From NCBI GenBank assembly GCA_028700615.1, contig JAQVSH010000163.1, positions 1-5,167 on the forward strand: a stretch of DNA of 5,167 bases, in the 5' to 3' direction. The translations under genes and the position numbers were made by a program. Positions 1 through 5,167 of this stretch are shown piece by piece; positions within the stretch are counted from its first letter, which is position 1; every line of letters starts with the position of its first letter. This DNA is from Bacteroidales bacterium. GTDB taxonomy: Bacteria > Bacteroidota > Bacteroidia > Bacteroidales > UBA4181. A model generated the notes under the pieces. It searched no databases. It was not told where the DNA came from and saw only the letters and a list, made by a program, of their open reading frames with translations.

Positions 1-54
1 TAAAATTCCTATCTTTAAGCAATCAAAGATGACCTATAAATATCTAAGGATATC
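1..54 (+). promoter_or_regulatory. Leader upstream of the MFS gene: weak -7-like box and ribosome-binding region
   Basis: The sequence TATCTTTA at 10-17 matches the Bacteroidota -7 consensus TAnnTTTG at all but the last base; its -33 partner would lie outside the window, so the promoter call is weak. The same region forms a short dyad, ATCTTT at 11-16 with AAAGAT at 25-30. Just before the ATG, AAGGA at 46-50 is a reasonable Shine-Dalgarno sequence four bases from the start. It sits in the loop and descending arm of a small AT-rich hairpin (ATATC 40-44, GATAT 49-53), which would be only marginally stable. No coding sequence is identifiable in these 54 bases; an upstream gene may end just outside the window. 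Confidence 0.25.
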
Positions 55-1263
55 ATGAAAACGGGGAACCATCCAAGGACTGAAAAACGAATTTTTGGTT
101 TCAACAGAAATATTTTTTACACCGGATTAACCAGCTTTTTCACAGACACATCCACTAAAATGGTGTACTCTGTGATGCCTATGTTTTTGCTTTCTATCGG
201 AGCCTCCAAAACAAGTCTATCATTAATTGAGGGCATTGCAGAAAGCACGGCATCCCTGCTGAAATCATTTTCAGGTTACTGGAGCGATAAACTCGGGAAA
301 AATAAGCCCTTCCTGTTAATTGGTTATGGACTTTCCTCCCTGATCATTCCTCTTTATGCATGGGCAGCAACGCCTATGCATGTTTTATATCTCCGGTTTG
401 TTGAAAGAATCGGGAAAGGGATACGTTCTGCTCCCCGCGACAGTCTGGTAGCCGCCTCGGTGACCGAAGGGGAAACCGGAAAAAGTTTCGGACTGCAAAA
501 AACCATGGACAACAGCGGCGCCATCTTAGGCCCCCTGATTGCCTTTGCACTGCTCGCTCTTTTCCCCGGAAATTACCGGATAATATTCATTTTGGCAGCC
601 ATCCCGGGATTTCTCGGCATCCTGGTGATTCTTTCGGGAGTCAGAGAGGCCCGGAGAAATAAAACCAATCTGATCCGGGAATTTCATCTCAAAGACCTTC
701 CGGGTAAGTTTTACCTTTTTCTGCTGGTTATTTTCATTTTTACTCTGGGAAACTCTACGGATGCCCTTTTACTGGTTAAAGCCAATGAGGTTGGTGTAAA
801 GATTGCGTTCATTCCTTTAGTCTACCTGATATCCAGCGTGGTATCCGTACTCTTTGCCATTCCCATGGGCGCCCTGTCGGATAAAATAGGCCGTGAAAAA
901 CTCCTGATTACAGGATATTTGCTCTATGCTGTGGTGTATTTCGGATTTGGCATCACCCGCAGCATTGCCGTCATTATTCTTTTATTTGCAGTGTACGGAA
1001 TGTATTCAGCCTTAACAGACGGAATTCAAAAAGCCTATGTATCCGATGTCATTGAGGAAAACAAAAAAGGAACCGGCATGGGAATATACAATGCTGTGCT
1101 GGGAATCACCCTGCTTCCGGCCAGTTTAATTGCCGGACTTCTTTACGATAAAGTCAATTCCAGTGTACCCTTTTATTTTGGAGCCTGTACTGCCATGATT
1201 TCTGCTGTACTCCTGTTCTTTCTCTGCCGTAATCAAAAAAAGCCATCACCAATTCATGAATAA
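55..1263 (+). CDS. Major facilitator superfamily (MFS) transporter
   Basis: This 402-residue protein is a secondary transporter of the cytoplasmic membrane; its length and about twelve hydrophobic segments are typical of MFS permeases. The loop 2-3 signature (motif A) appears in both halves: G74-Y-W-S-D78-K-L-G81-K in the N half and G272-A-L-S-D276-K-I-G279-R-E-K in the C half, the expected sign of the ancestral six-helix duplication. A strongly conserved stretch, R118-I-G-K-G-I-R124-S-A-P-R128-D129, followed by D152-N-S-G and L-G159-P160, is characteristic of a prokaryotic subgroup that I recall as MJ1317-like; that subgroup name is from memory. Acidic residues within predicted membrane regions (D31, D236, D322) could serve proton coupling. 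The start at 55 is supported by AAGGA four bases upstream. Substrate is unknown: drug or metabolite export and peptide or sugar uptake are both possible. The serine-hydrolase lipoprotein gene follows after 14 bases, so the two are probably one operon. The reading frame is intact. Confidence 0.93.
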   Translation: MKTGNHPRTEKRIFGFNRNIFYTGLTSFFTDTSTKMVYSVMPMFLLSIGASKTSLSLIEGIAESTASLLKSFSGYWSDKLGKNKPFLLIGYGLSSLIIPLYAWAATPMHVLYLRFVERIGKGIRSAPRDSLVAASVTEGETGKSFGLQKTMDNSGAILGPLIAFALLALFPGNYRIIFILAAIPGFLGILVILSGVREARRNKTNLIREFHLKDLPGKFYLFLLVIFIFTLGNSTDALLLVKANEVGVKIAFIPLVYLISSVVSVLFAIPMGALSDKIGREKLLITGYLLYAVVYFGFGITRSIAVIILLFAVYGMYSALTDGIQKAYVSDVIEENKKGTGMGIYNAVLGITLLPASLIAGLLYDKVNSSVPFYFGACTAMISAVLLFFLCRNQKKPSPIHE

Positions 1264-1277
1264 TTCCTCTAATCCGA

Positions 1278-2513
1278 ATGCAAATGAGAACATTTCCAAC
1301 CCTGTTGCTTGCGGTTATTTTATCGGCCTGCTGCGCTCAAAAGCCAGAAGCTCCGCAAAAATTTCAAACCAAACCGAATTATAAATCCATTTCCGTAGAC
1401 AAATCCCGTCTATCCAGCATAGACTCTCTCCTGCAAGGTGAAATTGACAAGGGAACCCTGCCCCACGCCCTGACTTTTGTGGCTAAAAACGGACAGATTA
1501 TTCACAATAAAGCTTTCGGCTGGAGAGATGTAGAGGCAAAAGATCCTCTGCAGACTGAGGATATCTTTAGAATGTATTCTCAAACCAAAGCCATTGTTAC
1601 CACGGCTCTGATGACGCTGTTCGAACAGGGAAAATTTCAGATTGACGATCCTGTGGCAAAATACATTCCCGAAATGACCGACCGGGTTCTTGTCCGGGTA
1701 CCCAATGGGCAGGATTCAACCCGGAAGGCAGCTTCTCCGGTCACAATACGCCATATATTAAGCCATTCATCAGGCATCAATGCAGGAAGATCCATGGGGG
1801 GAGAACAACCTGCTTATTTGTCCGAATATGTAAAGAAATTAGTGCAAAACCCGCTCCTTTATGATCCCGGAACTGACTGGAACTATCATCCCTCACTGGA
1901 TGTCGTGGCATATCTGGTAGAATATTTCTCCGGAGAACCCCTTCAGGCCTATTTGCAAAAAGTCATATTCAACCCGCTTGGGATCAAAGACATGGCTTAT
2001 TATTACGATGAATCTTATAAAGACCGTTTTGTCAACATATACAGGGAAAAAGACGGGCAACTCAGTGCCATTGAAATGTGGAGCGGACTCAATCCTTTCG
2101 GAAAAGACACCACTTACGCACAGGGAGGCACCGGATTGAACGGAACCATTGACGGATATGCGCGTTTTTGCCAGATGATCCTGAACGGCGGAACCTTCAA
2201 CGGAAACCGGATATTAGGCAGGAAAACCATAGAAATGATGTCACAGAACCAACTCGCGGTTCCCAATAGCGGAGGTCGCGGCCACAATTTTGGACTGGGG
2301 TTCCAGATATATCCGCAACAATATGAACGGGGTGAAATAGGAAACTTCACTCCCATGGTTAGTCCCGGTTCTCTTTCCTGGGGAGGGATGGCCAATACCG
2401 ACTACCTGATCGACCCCAAAGAGGGTCTTGTAATTATTCTCTATACCAACAGAATACCCGACACTAAAATCTGGGAAAAGTTTCTGAATACGGTATATCA
2501 GGCGTTGGAATAG
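1278..2513 (+). CDS. Lipoprotein serine hydrolase, beta-lactamase/family VIII esterase fold
   Basis: This 411-residue protein belongs to the beta-lactamase-related family (class C beta-lactamase, D-aminopeptidase and family VIII esterase fold). The N terminus is a lipoprotein signal with lipobox L15-S-A-C18, so the mature protein should be lipid-anchored at C18. No acidic cluster follows the cysteine, which makes surface export less likely and suggests the periplasmic side. The nucleophile motif S-x-x-K is S101-Q-T-K104. The second motif is Y203 in W-N-Y-H-P-S, followed by L-D-V and L-V-E as in the esterase branch. The KTG position reads W368-G-G, as in EstB-type esterases. Esterase or peptidase activity is therefore more likely than true beta-lactam resistance; the substrate is not known. 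Conserved blocks such as I159-L-S-H-S-S-G166 and N232-P-L-G-I-K fit the family. ATG 1284 (residue 3) is an equally good start. The gene lies 14 bases after the permease and is probably co-transcribed with it. Confidence 0.92.
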   Translation: MQMRTFPTLLLAVILSACCAQKPEAPQKFQTKPNYKSISVDKSRLSSIDSLLQGEIDKGTLPHALTFVAKNGQIIHNKAFGWRDVEAKDPLQTEDIFRMYSQTKAIVTTALMTLFEQGKFQIDDPVAKYIPEMTDRVLVRVPNGQDSTRKAASPVTIRHILSHSSGINAGRSMGGEQPAYLSEYVKKLVQNPLLYDPGTDWNYHPSLDVVAYLVEYFSGEPLQAYLQKVIFNPLGIKDMAYYYDESYKDRFVNIYREKDGQLSAIEMWSGLNPFGKDTTYAQGGTGLNGTIDGYARFCQMILNGGTFNGNRILGRKTIEMMSQNQLAVPNSGGRGHNFGLGFQIYPQQYERGEIGNFTPMVSPGSLSWGGMANTDYLIDPKEGLVIILYTNRIPDTKIWEKFLNTVYQALE

Positions 2514-2517
2514 TGTC

Positions 2518-2557
2518 TCCGGAGTATAGACAAATCATCAGAACTCCGGATTTCTCT
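2518..2557 (+). terminator. Probable terminator hairpin after the serine-hydrolase gene
   Basis: TCCGGAGT at 2518-2525 and ACTCCGGA at 2543-2550 are perfect inverted repeats that begin four bases after the TAG stop. The 8-bp GC-containing stem has a long 17-base loop and is followed by TTTCTCT, an interrupted T-rich tail. The position suits an intrinsic terminator closing the permease-hydrolase operon, but the long loop and imperfect T-tract make it moderate at best. Each arm also contains the self-complementary TCCGGA, so a protein-binding site cannot be excluded. Confidence 0.45.
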
Positions 2558-2560
2558 GGT

Positions 2561-2600
2561 AAAAACCCCGGGGACAGATTATCTGTACGTCTGGTTTTTT
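2561..2600 (+). terminator. Possible second terminator: A-rich/T-rich outer arms around an inner hairpin
   Basis: AAAAACC at 2561-2567 can pair with GGTTTTT at 2593-2599, enclosing CCGGGG and the inner dyad at 2574-2586. The GG plus six-T ending at 2600 resembles the 3' side of an intrinsic terminator, and the A-rich 5' arm is typical of bidirectional ones. The enclosed 25 bases are long for a simple loop and only partly paired, so efficiency is doubtful. The T-run ends directly before the -7 box of the next promoter, so terminator and promoter would be packed edge to edge. Confidence 0.3.
2574..2586. promoter_or_regulatory. 13-base dyad, candidate operator in the promoter of the DUF748 gene
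   Basis: ACAGAT (2574-2579) and ATCTGT (2581-2586) are perfect inverted arms around a single T. Such a tight dyad is a poor RNA hairpin but a good shape for a dimeric DNA-binding protein. It ends 15 bases before the -7 box at 2602 and covers the place where the -33 element would be expected. No clear TTTG-type -33 box is present there. Together these suggest that a regulator bound here either blocks or substitutes for -33 contact. No regulator gene is in the window, so the identity of the factor is unknown. Confidence 0.35.
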
Positions 2601-2601
2601 G

Positions 2602-2609
2602 TAACTTTG
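2602..2609 (+). promoter_or_regulatory. Bacteroidota-type -7 promoter box (TAACTTTG)
   Basis: TAACTTTG is an exact match to the TAnnTTTG -7 element used by the primary sigma factor of Bacteroidota. Transcription would start near 2615, giving a leader of about 46 bases before the ATG at 2661. The usual -33 TTTG partner about 19-21 bases upstream is not evident (the region reads TTATCTGT), so the promoter may be weak or activator-dependent. The last three bases of the box are the TTG at 2607-2609, which can be mistaken for a start codon. Confidence 0.55.
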
Positions 2610-2643
2610 TACAAAGCAAACCTGTTCTTAAACGCAGGTAAGG

Positions 2644-2664
2644 ATGAAAATTACAGACTTATGA
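2644..2664 (+). other. Possible six-codon leader ORF overlapping the DUF748 start
   Basis: ATG at 2644 opens a short frame reading M-K-I-T-D-L and stops at TGA 2662-2664, which overlaps the ATG at 2661 as ATGA. A purine-rich CAGGTAAGG lies directly upstream (2635-2643), partly in the 3' arm of a small hairpin (ACCTG 2620-2624, CAGGT 2635-2639). If translated, it could couple ribosomes onto the main start, which lacks its own Shine-Dalgarno sequence. Such short frames often arise by chance, so this is only a candidate. Confidence 0.15.
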
Positions 2665-4847
2665 GACGAATGCGTATTTCTGTCCTCGTGTTTACCTTTT
2701 TATCAATTGTAGTCTTCTTATTTTTATTTTTTCTTTCCACGTTTGTAAAGAACTGGATTACAAATAATAGCGAAGAACTTACAGGAAGAAAAATAGAAAT
2801 TGGGAGCCTGCATTTCAACTATGCGAGGGTTTCTCTTCAGGCAAACGAGGTTACACTTTTTGAAGCCAATGATGCCGATAGTTTTTTTTCTTTTCGGGAA
2901 TTCTATATTGATTTTGACCTCTGGCGGGTGCTATCCGGGGAATATTCTTTTTCTGAAGTCAGGCTTGACAAACCCCGGATACAAATCATCCGGGACGGAG
3001 ATCAATTCAATTTTGCTGATTTAATCCCGGAAGAAGACAGCATTCCGGCACAGAATGACTCCGAGGTTGGAAAACTCATCAAATACACACTCAAAAATCT
3101 CCGCCTTAGCGAGGGGACGATTGTCTACCGGGATTTGCAACAGACCGCTCCGCTGGTATTGGATAGCCTTACACTAAATATTCCTCTGATCTCCTGGAAT
3201 AATCAGCAATCGGAAGGAGGACTGAAATTCAAACTGGGTGAACAGGGAGAAGTAGAAATGAAGGCCATTGCAGACAATGAAAAAAACGCATACACGCTGG
3301 ATCTGAAAACATCGGGTATTGATTTGAATCCTTTCTCCGGATATTTGAAAGGATATCTGGACATAGGAGAACTGCAGGGCTATCTGTCTTCTCAGATAAA
3401 GATCAATGGAAAACTGGACGAAATCACACATGTAACCCTGTCTGGAGATGTGACAGTCAACGATTTTTCTCTTAAAGACAGCCGGAAACAACCTGTCATT
3501 TCCTGGGAAAGCACTCACGCCGGGATCAAATCCCTTGATCCGGAGAAAATGCACTTTGAATTCTCCGTTCTTGAATTTCGGCAACCCCGGATAGATTTTG
3601 TGGCAGATAAAGACATGACCAATCTGGAGCGTTTCATTCTGCCTTATCTCCAAAACCAGAATCCGGGACAGGACTCAATAGATTCAAAGGAGAGTGAAGT
3701 AGCAGTAACCTATCAGATGGATAGTCTTAAAATTGTAAATGGGGTGGTTTCTCTGACAGACAATACCCTGAACCGGCCTTTCCGATATGCACTGAATGAT
3801 CTGACCCTAAATATGTTTGGATTAACAGAAAGCGCAGACCGGATTCCGGTTGATTTCAAGGTACAGCTCAATCAAAGAGGAAGTCTGCAGGGAACGGCTG
3901 CATGGAGTCTGAGGGATCCTATGAAAATTGAAGTAGCCGCCGAAGTTAAAAAACTGGACTTGATCAGTTTCTCTCCTTATTCAGAGTATTATGTAGCCTT
4001 TCCTATGACCCAGGGATGGTTGAATTATCTGCTCACATTACAGATGAGTCAAACCTCTCTGAAAAATGAAAATAAAATCAAAATCGATGAATTGGAATTT
4101 GGGAAACGTACAAAAGATGAAACGGCCATAAAAGCGCCGGTAAAACTGGGTTTATACCTGATGAAAGACAGAAATGATCAGATTCATATTGATTTCCCGG
4201 TGAGCGGAAATCCTTCCGACCCTCAGTTTAAAATCGGAAAATTAATCTGGCAGGCCTTTTTGAATCTTATGGTGAAAGCCGCCACCTCTCCTTTTAATGC
4301 ATTGGCAGATCTGGCAGGCACAAATCCTGAAAGTCTCGAGAAATTACCTTTCAGTTTTTTGCAGGACTCCCTGGATGTCTCTCAGAAAACAAAACTCACC
4401 TCTCTGGCAAAGATTCTCGCCCGTAAACCCGACCTAAAACTCCTGATGATTCAGCACACAGATCAGGAAGCTGAAAAACGACAACTGGCATTGCTCATGG
4501 CTAAGGAAGAATATCTTCATCAACCCGGCTCCGGCGATTCTCTCCGATTGCAGAAAGCCTCTCTGATTGAAAATACAGATCCAGGCTTTCTCGCTTATCT
4601 CCGGCAAAAAGTTATATTAGCCGACTCTATAGGAGTAGAAGCGGCCTCTGCGCACCTCTTTCTTCCTGAAAAAATAGACGCCCGGTTTCAGGATCTTCTG
4701 ACCACCCGGAATCGAACACTTCACGATTTCATTATTCTGCAACAAGGCCTTCCGGAGGAATCCGTTCAGATATCCACCGCTGACCTGAATAATCTTCCCC
4801 AGGAATTACGAAAGCCTCAATACAAAGTAGAAGTTACTATAGACTAA
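2661..4847 (+). CDS. DUF748/AsmA-like membrane-anchored envelope protein
   Basis: This 728-residue protein (from ATG 2661) has one N-terminal membrane helix (about residues 6-29) after a basic start M-R-R-M-R, followed by a large periplasmic part. The early block with S-E-V-R-L-D-K-P-R-I (98-107) and F-N-F-A-D-L-I is the AsmA/DUF748 type. Diagnostic blocks follow: L-M-K-D-R-N-D with F-P-V-S-G and D-P-Q-F-K-I-G (about 500-526), then L-I-W-Q-A-F-L-N and V-K-A-A-T-S-P-F (528-545). The C-terminal region (562-728) resembles the OmpA-like tail of DUF748 proteins, including I-Q-H-T-D. AsmA-like proteins are long beta-rich molecules linked to envelope homeostasis and lipid transport between membranes; that role is inferred here. 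Proteobacterial relatives I recall are often longer, so this is a compact member. The open frame extends upstream to TTG 2607, but that codon lies in the -7 box, so ATG 2661 (or 2670) is the better start. The stop overlaps a possible ATG of the next gene. Confidence 0.88.
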   Translation: MRRMRISVLVFTFLSIVVFLFLFFLSTFVKNWITNNSEELTGRKIEIGSLHFNYARVSLQANEVTLFEANDADSFFSFREFYIDFDLWRVLSGEYSFSEVRLDKPRIQIIRDGDQFNFADLIPEEDSIPAQNDSEVGKLIKYTLKNLRLSEGTIVYRDLQQTAPLVLDSLTLNIPLISWNNQQSEGGLKFKLGEQGEVEMKAIADNEKNAYTLDLKTSGIDLNPFSGYLKGYLDIGELQGYLSSQIKINGKLDEITHVTLSGDVTVNDFSLKDSRKQPVISWESTHAGIKSLDPEKMHFEFSVLEFRQPRIDFVADKDMTNLERFILPYLQNQNPGQDSIDSKESEVAVTYQMDSLKIVNGVVSLTDNTLNRPFRYALNDLTLNMFGLTESADRIPVDFKVQLNQRGSLQGTAAWSLRDPMKIEVAAEVKKLDLISFSPYSEYYVAFPMTQGWLNYLLTLQMSQTSLKNENKIKIDELEFGKRTKDETAIKAPVKLGLYLMKDRNDQIHIDFPVSGNPSDPQFKIGKLIWQAFLNLMVKAATSPFNALADLAGTNPESLEKLPFSFLQDSLDVSQKTKLTSLAKILARKPDLKLLMIQHTDQEAEKRQLALLMAKEEYLHQPGSGDSLRLQKASLIENTDPGFLAYLRQKVILADSIGVEAASAHLFLPEKIDARFQDLLTTRNRTLHDFIILQQGLPEESVQISTADLNNLPQELRKPQYKVEVTID

Positions 4848-4906
4848 TGCATTCCGGGATCATGAACCGTCTTATTGCCGATAAAAACTTAATACACAGA
4901 ATCACC

Positions 4907-5167
4907 ATGAATGAAAAAACTCAACAATCCGTCTCAACCTTCCACAACGGGTATAATTGCGCGCAATCTGTCCTCTCCGTTTTTGCAGAAGAAATGGGAG
5001 TCAGCAAAAATTCGTGTCTGAAGCTGGCCAGCCCTTTCGGCTCAGGAATTGCCTATCTGCAGGAAACCTGCGGAGCAGTGACCGGAGCCCTGATGGCGAT
5101 CGGATTGAAATACGGCAAGGGGGAAAACGGGACCGATGAAGAGAAAGCCAAAGCCTATGACATGTCC
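4907..5167 (+). CDS. C_GCAxxG_C_C family putative redox protein, 3' end cut by the window
   Basis: The frame from ATG 4907 runs open for 87 codons to the window end, so only the N-terminal part is seen; the family is about 140 residues long. The beginning, with F-H-N-G-Y-N-C18-A-Q-S-V-L, and the central E-T-C55-G-A-V-T-G60-A-L-M-A-I-G-L-K-Y-G are hallmark blocks of this family, which carries four conserved cysteines including a C-G-A-x-x-G motif. Two of the four (C18 and C55) are visible; C37 is extra or less conserved, and the remaining pair should lie beyond 5167. The family is described as putatively redox-active and is often found near transporter genes, but its reaction is not established. 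It has no signal peptide and should be cytoplasmic. ATG 4907 fits the usual N terminus; in-frame ATGs at 4862 and 4847 would add 15 or 20 residues, and 4847 overlaps the preceding stop. It is probably co-transcribed with the DUF748 gene. Confidence 0.88.
   Translation, partial: MNEKTQQSVSTFHNGYNCAQSVLSVFAEEMGVSKNSCLKLASPFGSGIAYLQETCGAVTGALMAIGLKYGKGENGTDEEKAKAYDMS

Noticed and set aside
2114..2395. 93-codon open frame on the minus strand
   Set aside because: It is antisense to the well-supported serine-hydrolase gene, and its proline-rich product shows no family features.
1278..2513. Antibiotic resistance (AmpC-like beta-lactamase)
   Set aside because: The S-x-x-K motif is present, but the K-T-G position is W-G-G and the Y-x-N motif is Y-H-P. 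The protein is a lipoprotein of the esterase/peptidase branch, so a resistance call is not supported.
2800..3024. 74-codon open frame on the + strand in another frame
   Set aside because: It overlaps the DUF748 coding frame completely, with no ribosome-binding site or recognisable motif.
3174..3653. 159-codon open frame on the minus strand
   Set aside because: It lies entirely opposite the DUF748 gene, whose + strand translation carries clear family motifs. The minus-strand product has no recognisable domain and looks like an antisense shadow.
4957..5139. 60-codon open frame on the + strand
   Set aside because: It overlaps the C_GCAxxG_C_C gene in another frame. The family motifs are in the frame starting at 4907, and this arginine-rich product is a shadow.
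1..5167. Mobile element, CRISPR array, phage or toxin-antitoxin module
   Set aside because: No transposase, terminal inverted repeats, spaced direct repeats, integrase or small toxin-like gene pair is visible. The four genes are ordinary, intact and collinear.

Overview
The window looks like chromosomal DNA from a member of the Bacteroidota. The main clues are a TAnnTTTG-type promoter element (TAACTTTG, 2602-2609), start codons with weak or no Shine-Dalgarno pairing, moderate base composition, and a lipoprotein with a short signal peptide. No rRNA, tRNA, CRISPR array, insertion sequence or phage gene is visible. All four recognisable genes are on the + strand, and they fall into two transcription units.

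Unit 1 (about 1-2513) begins with a 54-base leader. It is followed by a 12-helix major facilitator superfamily permease (55-1263) and, 14 bases later, a lipoprotein of the beta-lactamase/family VIII esterase fold (1278-2513). The spacing implies co-transcription. A plausible reading is that the lipoprotein hydrolyses or senses a compound outside the cytoplasmic membrane while the permease moves a related molecule; no substrate can be read from the sequence.

The 147-base gap (2514-2660) is dense with signals. It holds an 8-bp inverted repeat just after the stop (probable terminator), a second hairpin region with A-rich and T-rich outer arms, a near-perfect 13-base dyad (ACAGATTATCTGT), and a Bacteroidota -7 box. 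The -7 box explains an apparent TTG start at 2607: that TTG lies inside the promoter, so the protein should begin at ATG 2661.

Unit 2 (2661 to beyond 5167) encodes a membrane-anchored DUF748/AsmA-like envelope protein of 728 residues. It is followed by the first 87 codons (more if an upstream start is used) of a C_GCAxxG_C_C family putative redox protein, which is cut by the window end. These two genes touch: the stop of the first overlaps a possible ATG of the second as TAATG.

I see no clearly new multi-gene system. The points most worth a second look are the promoter/operator architecture at 2514-2664, the coupling of an AsmA-like envelope protein to a cysteine-motif protein, the internal duplication in the AsmA-like protein, and the permease-hydrolase pair.
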